Below, piece by piece: positions 51,601-61,087 of a DNA stretch of 64,000 nucleotides. Each line of letters starts with the position of its first letter. Positions within the stretch are counted from its first letter, which is position 1. The position numbers were made by a program, and so were the translations under genes. The stretch is from Auriscalpium vulgare (Eukaryota > Basidiomycota > Agaricomycetes > Russulales > Auriscalpiaceae): NCBI GenBank assembly GCA_019915015.1, contig JAHBBC010000022.1, positions 1-64,000 of the forward strand. Reading direction: 5' to 3'. The notes under the pieces were generated by a model. The model ran no database searches and had not been told where the DNA came from. It saw only the letters and a program-made list of their open reading frames with translations.

Positions 51601-52898
51601 GTCGGACTCCCCTCCGGATGATGAATCTTTCGCTGAGGAAACCGTTTATGTTTACCTGCGTGCGTGCGCCTCGGTACAGGGCTTGCACGGTTTTTATGAA
51701 CATCGGTGGGAGTTTGAATTTCTCCAGGACCTTCCAGAGGTACTCATGATGTATTTTGTCGTAGGCTTTCTCTTGGTCGAGGGCCATTATGACACCGTCT
51801 TGTTCCGTCGCTTCGGCGTAGTCGATCATGGTTTGGGCCAAGCGTATGTGATTGAAGATGGAGCGTTTGGGTACGAAACCCGCTTGGTCTTTGTGGATTA
51901 GCGGGCTGACCAGGCGAGATAGCTGAGTGGCCAGTGCTTTCGTCATTATTTTGTAGTCGGTATTCAGTACCGTGATGGGGCGGTAGTTGGCAATGTTAAC
52001 CCGGTCGCCCTTTTTGTAGATGGGACACATCCAACCGTCTGCGAGTTGAAGTGTTTCGTCCATGCCGTGACGCTGGATGTCTTGGAACACCTTCGTTAGG
52101 GTGGAGAGTAAGTCAAAGCTTGGTTTGTCTTGTTTCGAGCGTTCTATATGGCGGGTGTGTAGCTTTTTCCATAGCTCGTATGGGCACCCGTCGAGCCCTG
52201 CGGCGGTTCCAGATTTCGAGTTACGGAGTGCTTCTTCCACATCCGCGAGCGTGATTTCTTCGCTCAGGCTAGATCCGTGGATCTTGAAGGTCTGTTCTTC
52301 CGGCACCGAGGCTAGGACATCCGCTAGGTTCTGCGTACTCTCGTCCTCTGTCATATTGCGTTCGGGTGGGGCGTCCTGGAGGGAGTCGTGGTATCGGGAC
52401 GCAAGGTTGGCCATGCCTGCCGACGTGGTCTCATATTGCGCGGGGGCTTGGGGGGGGTTGTGGGTCGGTTGTTTCTGGAGGCGGTACATCACGTCGCGGG
52501 GCTTCTTTTCTTGGTTCACTTTCGACCAGTATTTATTGAGTGGCATGGTCTCAGGGGACTGGCTCGGGAATGGCTAGCGTGGTGACTGGTCGCGACGACC
52601 GCGACGACCGGCTTGGGCGCGGTAGGGGGCGCTGGGAGAGGTATGGGTACTGGCGTACGGTTGCGGGGGGAGTGGCGTGAGCCACATTCCACCGACTGGC
52701 GAGAGCGCGTGCCACCCTCAGGCAGCTGGCACTCGCTGGGCCGGCGGGGTGGGGTGGGGGCCAGATGGGAGTCTGTGGTGTGCTTTACGGGCGTAGGGAG
52801 AGCGGGCGAGCCGCTCTGTACGGTACCCAGCAACCAACCTTCCGACGCAGAGCGTGGGAAAATACCTCGAACATGGTGGTTCGGGTACAAGGTGCCCC
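48620..52898 (-). mobile_element. Non-LTR retrotransposon (LINE), 4,279 bp
   Basis: Bounded by a 17-bp direct repeat (48603-48619 and 52899-52915). Next to the left copy is a run of eight T, which is the poly(A) tail of a minus-strand element. The 3' untranslated part (48628-48859) contains GGGGGTGGTGAGGGTGTGTG. One long ORF (48860-52546) with reverse transcriptase, RNase H and a zinc-knuckle-like C-terminus is intact. No apurinic endonuclease domain precedes the RT in frame. The first 350 bases are proline-rich in another frame and do not resemble an endonuclease. So the copy is either 5'-truncated and rearranged or belongs to a lineage whose endonuclease is elsewhere. A perfect duplication and intact ORF suggest recent insertion. 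Confidence 0.92.
48860..52546 (-). CDS. LINE ORF: reverse transcriptase, RNase H and CCHC-like domain
   Basis: 1,228 residues from ATG 52546 to TAA 48862-48860; an in-frame TAG lies 11 codons upstream of the start. The linker MPLNKYWSKVNQEKKPRD is the usual sequence just before RT in fungal LINE polyproteins. RT motifs: GWMCPIYKKGDRVNIANYRP near 171, DQAGFVPKRS near 220, ALDQEKAYDKIHHEYLW near 255, RRGVRQGDPLSCLLFNL near 311 and the catalytic FADD at 359-362. RNase H begins near 805 (YTDGS) with GELAAI, TDSEYV and a final GNEGADRQAD, so all acidic residues are present. Near 1057 lies CGACHDPVKSLGHILLHC, a CCHC-type finger with C-x2-C-x8-H-x4-C spacing. The protein would copy the element RNA at the target site; the endonuclease needed for nicking is not visible. 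Confidence 0.93.
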   Translation of the reverse strand: MPLNKYWSKVNQEKKPRDVMYRLQKQPTHNPPQAPAQYETTSAGMANLASRYHDSLQDAPPERNMTEDESTQNLADVLASVPEEQTFKIHGSSLSEEITLADVEEALRNSKSGTAAGLDGCPYELWKKLHTRHIERSKQDKPSFDLLSTLTKVFQDIQRHGMDETLQLADGWMCPIYKKGDRVNIANYRPITVLNTDYKIMTKALATQLSRLVSPLIHKDQAGFVPKRSIFNHIRLAQTMIDYAEATEQDGVIMALDQEKAYDKIHHEYLWKVLEKFKLPPMFIKTVQALYRGARTQVNINGFLSERFIIRRGVRQGDPLSCLLFNLAIEPLACLFRSSRVLSGYAIPGTLDKLIINLFADDTLLFLSKTDRYRDVIELLSKWCAASGAKFNITKTEIIPIGTKAHRDTVVCTRKLTRSDQRIRNDTVITVDSQSTRYLGTYIGNGADDTIPWGPVLAKVSARLKLWRQTFPSINAKAAVVQMFAGGCTQFLAQSQGMPPAIEKSLTKLIKDFIWPDHARAPIDLTHQYRVREEGGIGLLDIHARNDAIELMWLKSYLDLTDTRPTWAYAMDKLISRTLPDVHSIARLNTYLQQWSPPLRGRKDDTRLPIYISRMLTVAKTHNADFSALKLTSSLKRNLPAWFHLGTEKRKPITAKSKCLMETHQVRIVGDLERVSLRLSQTPNRRRHYPRSNCACPDCRDNRALGCPNPHQCAKEAEDILQRMNPKTNINDSPRKDGLSLTQRRIERNDRAIAQKEGEVIFNPSVTSKTTADGFRVFTDPARRHPYPAYRALHPRQGINLENETLTIYTDGSCTNNGKLNAVCGSGIWVGENHPDNIAARIGGPARSNQTGELAAIVIALEYFEPFRPIKFITDSEYVKKGLTERLQTWEDNGWIGTDNSDLFRRAAYLLRIRSAPTSFQWIKGHSGDSGNEGADRQADRGAKLDNPYPLDLSIPPAWALTGAKLAALTQSTAYRGIRQSAPADKRSGPPGQLALARDALEAFTGNQETDPTIWKGIINKDIRKPIHTFLFRAMQGSYKLGEFWMACHDEEKARCGACHDPVKSLGHILLHCDSVPSQIIWSLCTDLWPHGEDSWPVLSLGIILAVGNLEVSRGDDNGERKRDPGATRLLRILISESAHLIWKIRCERQIGGKTHTKNAIISRWTRAINDRLTSDVTAARNIFRTDKAFDKVHATWKGTLEGELYLPFEWAKAREVLVGIRPPRFLI

Positions 52899-52915
52899 CA
52901 GGCTATTATTTTGTC
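52899..52915. repeat. Target-site duplication, LINE 5' side
   Basis: CAGGCTATTATTTTGTC, identical to 48603-48619. Confidence 0.93.
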
Positions 52916-53017
52916 AAAAAATTCTATGTCCATATAAGTACGCGGCTTCGATGATCAACAGAACTACTTGATAGTATCATATATGTACGCGATCAATGTC
53001 CTTATTCATATAACGCA

Positions 53018-55227
53018 CTATAGTCCCACCGCTTTTCTTAACTCAGCGTAATTTGGTGACCCGAGACCCGAAGCCTATGCAGCAAGACAGTCAGGACAGC
53101 CATCCAGACTCTAGCTTCACCGCCACTCACCGGATCCCAACCAGCCGTCGCATTGAAACCAGTCGTTCCACAGCCCGTCATATGTCCTTATCGACCAAAG
53201 TATCCATCAACGACTGCGAGGAAATTCCGAAACTGAGCGCACCTCTCTGTATATCATTGAATGCCCACGGTGCACTGTACAGCAGCGGGTTCAGCCATCC
53301 CAATGGACGCCGACCCTTCCCAATCAGCTCATCGTTCAAGAGCGCCACGATGCTGGCTATGACCGGCGCGGAGTAGCTCGTCCCGCCCCCGCCGTTCCTC
53401 GCCACGCCATTGAACGCCAACACCATGTCCACGCCCGCAATTGCAAGGTCCGGGAACCCGCGCCCGGACGCGTTGTAGAGTCCCGCATAGGTATCACCGA
53501 GCCTTTGCACGTAGGACTGGACGGCGGAGCGCTGGAACGCGGGCGTTGGGAAGATGTTTGAGAAGCCACCAGACGAGTAGGGGAACGGGATCTCGCCCGG
53601 TGGGACGTATGCCGTGGCGCCGACAGAGGTCACGCTGTTGATCCAAGGCATTAGCACATGCGGCAAGAAAGTGACATATGGCTGTACGCACTAAGGGCAA
53701 GTCGATGGGAACGTCGGCACAAACGTCGTGCAGTCGTTTACGTTGCCGCCTCCTTGCACACCGCCGTCTCCCGACGAGAATATGACTGTTGTGCCGCGCG
53801 CCCCGAGCATACCAAACAGGTTGCATAGTTTCCTGTCAAAGACATCTTCAGCATACAGTTCACGACTGTCCAGAAAGCGCATGCGTGCTCACCGCATCAG
53901 TGGCTCGGTCAACTGCAAGGGCTCGTTGTAGCTGTAGCTCGTCGTTACAACGTGCGGCGGGTGCTCCTGGGCTAGGATGGAGTTGAAGACGTCGAGTTCG
54001 AGATATCCGGGGCTGGGCCCGTTTGTACCTGCGGAGATGAATGTCACCGGCACATTTGAAGCGACGCCCATCGTCCACTCGAGGTCCAGGCACTTCGCAG
54101 GCAGTTAGTCTCATACCAAAATTACGACTCGTGTGAGCTAGCTTACAGCTTCCCCACCGGCGGGTAAGCCATCCGGGTTGGTCGTGATGCCCCCATCTAT
54201 AGAAACGAACGACGGAACGGCCGAAGCATCGAGGTCGGGGCGGTACGTCCGGAGAAACAACTAAACTAGTCATGAGCAAGGATATCGTGCTCTCAAGGTA
54301 GTTAGGTACTCACCTGGATGTCCGTGACATTAGCTATCTCGTCGTCGAACCCCGTGACTGCGATGCGATTCGACGGCTGCGTAGCATTTGCACTAGGTAT
54401 GCCATACATCGACTGCAGGCAGACTGGCGTGACCGTCCTGTTGCACCCCACCGGTATATCGGCACGACCCTCCAAGTCGGAAACTGTTTGTTGGAAAGGA
54501 AGGGCTTCTCGTCGATTTGATGAACGGAATGCTTTCAGTCCCCGAGATGGCCGCACAGGAAACCTGCGTGAAGGCAGAATATAGATTAGATGACGGGGTC
54601 GTGCGTGAGAGAGGGAACGGCATACGTCGTGATCGGATGCACGAACTCGATGTGCTGCCGAAGTGAAGCAGGCAGAGCATACTCCCTAGCACGAACAGCG
54701 GTCACCCCTGTCTCGCGTTCCGTAAAGCTTGAGAAGTTTGCGTTGAACAGAGCATTCGCCTGGGAGACAGTCACATTGACACTGAGCCAATCGTGCGCCG
54801 TGGACGCCGCAACGTAGGAGACATTATGCCCCGACAGCCACGAGGTTACCGCGGAAAGGCTCTCGGCGGAGGGAGCTACCAGGAGGTCGGCCTGAGGAAC
54901 ACGCAGGTGTCAGCGCGCTCGATCGGACCGTGCATCCTGCGCAAGAACACGTACCTCATTCTTCGTCAGATGCTTCCCGTAAGAAGGAGTCCCTGGCGTG
55001 CTGACAGCGTACAGCGTCTTCTCCAGCGCACCCGGGTCGCGCGGCGTCAGCGCGAGGCGAAGAGCAAGCACCTGCTCCGGCGACGCCGGCCCGAGGTCCA
55101 CGAACGTCGACGGAACGGCGGCGAGTTGCTCGTGAATCAGGAAGTCCTCCTTCGCGGTGGCTCCCGGAATAGACACGCCAAACAAGAGGAGAAGAGCAAG
55201 AGTTGGGGTTGTCCGACAGGTCCGCAT
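53018..55227 (-). CDS. Secreted sedolisin (peptidase family S53, tripeptidyl-peptidase-like)
   Basis: Multi-exon gene starting at ATG 55227 and ending TAG at 53020-53018. A signal peptide (MRTCRTTPTLALLLLFGVSI..GATA) is followed by the pro-kumamolisin activation domain (LASPEQVLALRLALTPRDPG-like start, TPGTPSYGKHLTKNE, VAPSAESLSAVTSWLSGHNV). The mature part has the catalytic Glu and Asp in GGEACLDLEW (across the intron near 54090-54143), the oxyanion Asp region FSSGDGGVQGGG and the catalytic Ser in GGGGTSYSAPVIAS. The end GWDPASGLGSPNYAELRKAV is the calcium-binding end typical of S53 and needs two introns near 53181-53235 and 53072-53120. Acid-active, pepstatin-insensitive secreted protease in known relatives; probably used to digest external protein. 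All key residues are present. Confidence 0.88.
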
Positions 55228-55740
55228 GTCGTGATAGAAGTTGCGTTCGACCCAAGATAATTGACAGCCTCGTGCACGGGGCGTGGGGATGGTGTCGAGC
55301 AACGCTGGCGCCGCTATAAGTACGAGGCAATAGAGGGCGATAGAAGGAACAAAACATCAACCGTATACCCGCCGGCCCTGCACATCGCGGGGATGTCTCG
55401 CCGTCATATGCATTAGAAATAGGCGACGCACAAGGAGCGCATCTTGAAGCACACGCCGGGGTTCTATTGCCATGCAGACCGGAGGACATCGGCGGTGTGC
55501 TCCCTGGTCCTAGAAGGTCGTGGAGTTCCTGGCACAGGTAGCTCCGGATTTAGTTGTCGGGCTTTCCCACGTGAGCGCGCAATCAACGAGACAAGTGACT
55601 CGGTCCTTTGAGGACCGTATGCTCATTTCTCTACATAGCGCGCGACTGCAAGGGTCTACAGTACCTGGACTTCACTTCAGTGAGTTATTATGTAAAGGTC
55701 AGTACGTGTGACTCGGATGAAGCTTACCGGGAGTCGATAT
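55228..55740. other. Promoter side of the sedolisin gene
   Basis: No gene is supported. On the minus strand a TTATAGCGGC stretch about 85-95 bases before the start could act as a TATA-like element. Confidence 0.4.
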
Positions 55741-56593
55741 CTAAGGGCGATCCGCACCCGCGACGACCAACCGGGGAAAATCGAAGTACGCTCGCAGCTT
55801 GGTCCAAGCCCTCGTAATGCCTGCCTGGTGATACTCCTTCCAATAGGCTCTGCACGATGCGCAGGCAGCCCCTGAAATGGAGTCGATATGATCCACCAGG
55901 TTCTCCAGGATATTCGCATTCTGACACCCTCTTGCGTAATTGACCTTCTGAGGCTTGAGCGCGAGGAACTCCAGAGTGTTCTCCTCCCGGGCTACACGCG
56001 CTTGACGAATTTCCCATAACACTCGACCGCGGCGATAGAGCCGCTGTCCGGACGCGTGACAGTCTCCACGTCCTTGATGATGAGGTCGGGGTCGCGCACG
56101 CAGCTGTTGTAGAAAACGACTGGGAGGATCTTGTGCAACTCATCGTAGTTGCGGAGCGCCAGAACAGTGACTTCGAACTCCTGACCCGGGTTCCAGGAGG
56201 TCGGACGTTGGCAAGGCGCTCACGGAGTATCAAGGAAGGAGGCGGGGCGCCTGATACTTCTTGAAGAGCGTGCATGCGGAGGCAAACGGGATTTGCTTGC
56301 CGTCGGCGTGGGTTCTGGCCCGGGCAGCCGTGAGCAGTCCAGCATGGCAGAAAAAAGTTGGAGCCAGGCGCACCATTTCGATCCAAACAGATACTCCAGC
56401 ATCAAGCTAACCTCGTCCAAGCTCTCCGCGCGATGATAGGCGGGACAACCTTCGTGGAGCGGGGCCACTTTGATCTTGAGCTCGGAGAAGTAGTTGTCGA
56501 GAACGGTGGACAAGTCTTGTCGGGATCTTGCTTAACGACACCAGGTCGCTCGGGAGAAGAGGCGCGAGCGCGTTTCTGGTAAGTAGTCTTCAT
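55741..56593 (-). pseudogene. Decayed BTB/POZ family copy 4
   Basis: N-terminal remnant KRARASSPERPGV, then most of the BTB front part is missing. After a frame change the end of the BTB reads EGCPAYHRAESLDEVSLMLE and YLFGSKW. The second half reads EFEVTVLALRNYDELHKILP and VVFYNSCVRDPDLIIKDVE until a TAG. In another frame the tail CASCRAYWKEYHQAG, RAWTKLRAYFDFP ends at 55743-55741. At least three frame breaks and one deletion make it non-functional. It is separated from the other BTB genes by the LINE and the sedolisin gene. Confidence 0.75.
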
Positions 56594-57559
56594 CGCATCG
56601 AGTTGGACCTATATGGGCGAATGTCGTTAGCGATGCGCAACTGGGTATGAGCAAGCCCCAGGCAGTACGCACGTTCTCGCAGTTTTGGCTTGCGGCGAAG
56701 GAGGATAGTGACGATGACGATGTAGTGGGCCCTGGGAGGTCGTTGAACAAGAAAGCGAGCCCATCGCACCCAGTTTCGCACGAGCAGAGCACCTCGTCAA
56801 GCCTGTCAAGAATTACTCGTTGTCAAATTTCACGAGGTGTGTGTTTTTCTCGGCAATCCAAAACCCACTGAGACGGTGGGTGGCTCCAACTGCACATCCG
56901 CGAAACCCTCTGTTATTCATCCGCCCGTCAATTGGTTGCGCGTTGAGGTGAACAAAAAGTATTGCATTGAAGGCGGTTGTATATCGCGAGCAGGAGAGGA
57001 CGGTGGCCCGTGAGTCGAAGCAGGAGGTTACCGGAGGGTGGCTTACATAGGCGCTTGTAGCATTGCAAGCGCGCACAGCCTCCGCCTCGTCGCGGTGACC
57101 TTGTTGCCTCTCCTCCCTCCTACCCTTTTCAGTCCAAGTTCACTGGCACTAGTCACCGCTCAGTAGTGCTCAAGTAACGCCAGTCATTTCCTTCCAGCCA
57201 ACATTTCGCAGCTACACCAACACAACTCAAGTCCATCAGAGCTAGAGTTCCGCAAGGCAGTGGCACTGCGAAATTCTGGTTTGTCCGCTTCCTGGCCATG
57301 GCGGTCTATCTGGCTCATATCTCCTACCTCAGTTGGACAACAGAGAGCGTGCAATGCGAACTTCTGCTCGGACCCATGTGGTCTAAGCTGTGCCATGGCC
57401 CACGGTTGCTTTGACTCGGCTAGCCGGTGTGGCCGCTGCCAGCTTTGCTCAGACGCTTTGACCTGCGACTTATAAGTAGAGCCCCGCTGGCCTCAAACTG
57501 CCAACGACTTTCTCTCTTGATCCATCAGCACGCCATCTTCTTCTTTCCCAAGAGCAACC
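56594..57559. other. Spacer before the kinase gene
   Basis: Frames at 56647-56871 on the plus strand (acidic DSDDDD stretch) lack support for a full gene. The last 90 bases hold the kinase promoter. Confidence 0.4.
57471..57478 (+). promoter_or_regulatory. TATA box of the kinase gene
   Basis: TATAAGTA lies 82-89 bases upstream of the start codon at 57560, followed by a CT-rich leader (CTTTCTCTCTTGATCC). Confidence 0.5.
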
Positions 57560-59346
57560 ATGACACACCCACCCAGTCTCGATGGAGTGGTGTTCATCGC
57601 TGAGTGGATAACTCTGGCTCAGGTAACGTCGCTCACTCGTCGTCTGTTCAACCATTCTGATTTTCTTTATAGACCATCGTGGGCTCAGCCTTCTTTCAAA
57701 TCCCCAGCATACTCGTTGTCGTGATTCTCGCAATCAAGGCAATCCCGCGCCACTTTCCGAAGCTCACGCGTCAAGGACAGAAGCGTTCTGTGCAAATCAT
57801 AGCGCCGAAGTTCGAGCAAGCTATCCAGACGAACAGTATCTCTGTCGAGCAATCCGTACAGGTAAGTGAATCTTCCTCAATCAAGGTGGCCTGCTCACGA
57901 TAAATCGCAGACCATCGACCCTCCGCCCCCGACGCCATATCGTCCTCCAGTGTCAAGCTCACCCGCCCTCTTCGGGCCCCCCAATATCATCTCCGATGGT
58001 GTCTACACATACGCCATCACCCATACCCTCGGATCGGGCGAGTTTGGGCGCGTCGTCGCCGCGACACGGACGTGCCTGAACACAGGCGCGCGCGCGGAGG
58101 TCGCGATCAAAGTGTTCAGCAAGCTCACCGTGCGTAAAGAAGATATGGTGCGTGAGAGCATCATGTGCGAGGCCACAGTGCTACGCCTGTGCGCGATGCG
58201 CCGCGCGTCGTGGTTGATGCGGTCGCTGGGGATGTTCCAAGACGAGTGGAACATGTATTTTGTGATGGTGAGTGTGCTCGTCTTTAGGAGAGCCAATGTG
58301 TCTTAATGGCTGTGTAACGTACGTAGGAGCTTTGCGCGGGCACATTGGCAGACGTTATCTATTTCGACCAGACAGGCGTGGAGTGGCCTGTCTCAACAAC
58401 CCGTCTTTGGGCCGCCGAGCTGGTGCGCGCCGTCGTATTCCTCTGCACAGCCAATATAAACTGACGCAACACGTTAGGTACTCGCTATGGAGGAAATGCA
58501 ATCTTTGGGTATCTTCCACCGCGATCTCAAGCCCGCCAACGTCCTCATCGACGCACGGGGGCACCTCGTCATCGCGGACTTTGGCATCTCCGATGCCATC
58601 AAACTCGCACCGGGCAGTTCGCTGTACAAATGGGAGTTCGACTGGTGCGTGGGCTCTGAGCGGTATCAGGCACCCGAGGTGTGGGACGCGTCTCCGGAGA
58701 ACCCGTACAACTGTGCTGTCGATCTGTGGCAGCTTGGTCTTATCCTCATAGAGATGTTCATGGGAAAGGTAGGATTTTAGTCTTGCTCGCGCCTGAAGCC
58801 ACTGACGTTTGGATCAGCCGTATTTCACCTTCGAGGGCGACATAGCCAAGATCGAGGCAGAGGTCAAACACAAGGACTTCGGCCCTGACATCGCCGCGTT
58901 CGTGCCCAAGGACGCGCAGGCCTTGGTCTCTTCTGTAAGCCGCTTTCGCTGCCGTCTTACATTTTTCTCAAAATTACTCCTCTTCACAGCTCCTGTCGCG
59001 CGATCCGAAGAAACGACCCACCCTCCAAGAAGTCAAGCAGTCGCCTTTCTTCCGGCGAACGTGAGGCGCTCCTCGCATCTCCCGACGACACATAAACTAA
59101 GGCACATTTTCGCAGGGACTGGAAGAAAATCAGCTTGCGCAAGAAGAATGGTACGTGCTCGTAACCCTTTCTCCTCTGACATGTGCCTGATGCTGTACTG
59201 CAGGGATTATGCCTATGCCCAAGGAGCCAGCTTCCGCAGAGGAAGCCCAGAATGCCCTCAAGTTCCCAGACACTTTCAATGCCGAGTTAGCTCAAATTTG
59301 GGACATGCGTCCAGCGAAGGAACTCCTTTTGCGCCGCTACAACTAA
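57560..59346 (+). CDS. Serine/threonine protein kinase with N-terminal membrane segment
   Basis: At least nine exons from ATG 57560 to TAA 59344-59346. The first two encode MTHPPSLDGVVFIAEWITLA and SAFFQIPSILVVVILAIKAI, the latter a likely single membrane helix. The catalytic domain follows a Pro-rich linker: glycine loop LGSGEFGRVV, VAIKVFSKLTVRKED with the ATP-binding Lys, MEEMQSLGIFHRDLKPANVL with catalytic Asp, IADFGISDAIKL for the DFG motif, CVGSERYQAPEVWD for the APE-like motif, VDLWQLGLILIEMF and LLSRDPKKRPTLQEVKQSPF. The last exon adds PMPKEPASAEEAQNALKFP and ends LLLRRYN. All catalytic residues are present. Membrane tethering with a cytosolic kinase is inferred from the hydrophobic stretch. 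The precise kinase group is uncertain. Confidence 0.85.
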
Positions 59347-59515
59347 CAGCTTAAGACTTGTCATACTGTATACCCCAGCAATTTTTTCCCATTATCATAT
59401 CATTATACGACACCGTGTATTTCCGCATGTTCTTCTATATTGTTTCATTTAATTCAATTTTTGTACACTTCGCATAGACGCTCGAACGCATCGTTACAGT
59501 AACCTCAGAACCTGG
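59347..59515. other. Convergent intergenic region
   Basis: AT-rich sequence between the 3' ends of the kinase and dehydrogenase genes, presumably with both polyadenylation signals. No gene. Confidence 0.4.
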
Positions 59516-61087
59516 TCAGAACTTGATCACCGCTCTGCCTACGAGCCGCCCTGACTCCATCTCCTCAAAGATCCTGATTTGAATAACGATGTTTAGCAAT
59601 AGGGAATCGTGTATGCAGCCTTTCTACGCACTCATTGATGTCTTCCAGCTTCCGCAGCTGACACTGCGCGGCGACCTTCTGGCGCGCGACCAGGTCGAGC
59701 GCCTCCACGGCATCTTGTAAACTCCTGCAACGCGGTAAGCACAAGCCTTGGCTTTGGGAGAAGCATCAGGACGCTGACGCACCCCAGTACGGAGCCAACA
59801 ATATGGAGGCACTGATGATTAAATGATTAAATGGGCACCGACGAGAGCACGGGGCAAACGGCACCTTTGCCACGATGACTGTGAACGGTGTCTGCAAATT
59901 GAACGACGTGCTCGGCATCCCGATGCCGACGAGCGTCCCGGTGGGCCGCAGGTACATGATGGCTTCGTCGTACGCCCGGCCCTTCAGGCGCATCCGCCGT
60001 TAGAAACTGTGTTATTGTCTGCCGTGCGGGAAGACGCACGATGGGCGAAGTGACCAGCGCTGCATGAGGACCGATACCATCGCACGCAGCGACAACGTCC
60101 TTGACGATGCTGGTGCTCTCCTTGAAGTCGAGCCATTTCTCAGCGCCGAGGGCGAGACAAGCCGCACGCTTTTCGTCGCCAGTGTCTACGAAGGCTCTCA
60201 GAGTCAACCTCACGATTATGTATAGAATGTTTAGAGCGTACCTATAGCCAGAACGCGCAGACCTTTCGCCACAGCGTACTGAATGGCTGAGGGGACGAAG
60301 TAAAAGGGTGAGAAACGGCACGAAGTTGGGATAGGATGCATGATACCGAGGTGACCAAGCCCTCCACCTGCTCCAGGAATAACTATCCAGTCGCCGACCT
60401 TGGTATTCGACTCCTTCAGGCCCCTGTAGACCGTAGTTCCCTAGATGATATCAGCGCCTGGTGCTGATGTGCAGCATCGCCGTCTTACTGCGCACATGAC
60501 GGCCACGGCTGCTTCGCTGCTGACACCATCGGGGATCGGGACGACATGATTCACGGAGGCGACCTTAAGCCTCAGATAAGCTTACACTATGACAAACTAA
60601 AGACAACATCGAACGCACCACATACTCGCTGAATGTTCCATCCGTGGTATGCCCAGAGAGCAACCTCGCATTACACACTAGAAGACAAATGAGATCACAA
60701 TTCATCCACTCGGGAATCGCACTCACGGGACTCGTAACCCCTTCGGCACAGCTCGCAGCGCCCACACGCCTCCGCAGACCACTTCACCCCAACTCGGCTC
60801 CCGAGATCGAAGCCAGGAGTCGGGACTGTGCCCTGCGCGAGCGCGACAATGCTACCTATGCCCTCGTGTCCACCAATGAGCGGAGGCGTGCGGCTTCCCC
60901 ATTCGCCCTTCTGGATGTGCAGGTCCGAGTGGCACACGCCGGACACGTCCATGCGCACAAGGCATTGGCCGGGCTTCAGCGCGCCTGGCGCAGGTACTGG
61001 GTGCTCTGTGTACACTTGAACTGGGACGCCGAAGGCAATTATGACGGCGGCGCGTTGGGTAGTCGGGATGGTGGAGAGGTCGGACAT
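59516..61087 (-). CDS. Zinc-dependent alcohol dehydrogenase (MDR superfamily)
   Basis: Multi-exon gene with start [20 protein letters not shown] at 61087 (an in-frame Met, MDAHHLV, lies 11 codons upstream) and TGA at 59518-59516. Catalytic zinc ligands are in [16 protein letters not shown] and GGHEGIG; the structural zinc cysteines are in [16 protein letters not shown] (C-x2-C-x2-C-x7-C across an intron). [42 protein letters not shown] and the Rossmann motif [19 protein letters not shown] follow. Then [52 protein letters not shown] and the end [17 protein letters not shown]. It should oxidise primary alcohols or reduce aldehydes with NAD(H), like fungal ADH1-type enzymes. Several introns are small (33-60 bases) and were placed by reading frame. 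Confidence 0.87.

Noticed and set aside
48620..52898. LTR retrotransposon or retrovirus-like element
   Set aside because: No long terminal repeats, protease or integrase; poly(A) tail, single ORF and variable-length target duplication show a LINE.
53178..53666. Sedolisin ending early at MDTLVDKDI
   Set aside because: That reading runs into an intron; splicing gives the family's usual end GWDPASGLGSPNY and a later stop.
56647..56871. Plus-strand ORF with an acidic DSDDDD stretch
   Set aside because: Short, no splice-consistent continuation, no recognised family.
59827..60321. Apparent frameshift in the alcohol dehydrogenase
   Set aside because: A GTGCGT...GAAG intron ending directly before GGCCGGGC restores the frame to [16 protein letters not shown], so the gene is intact.
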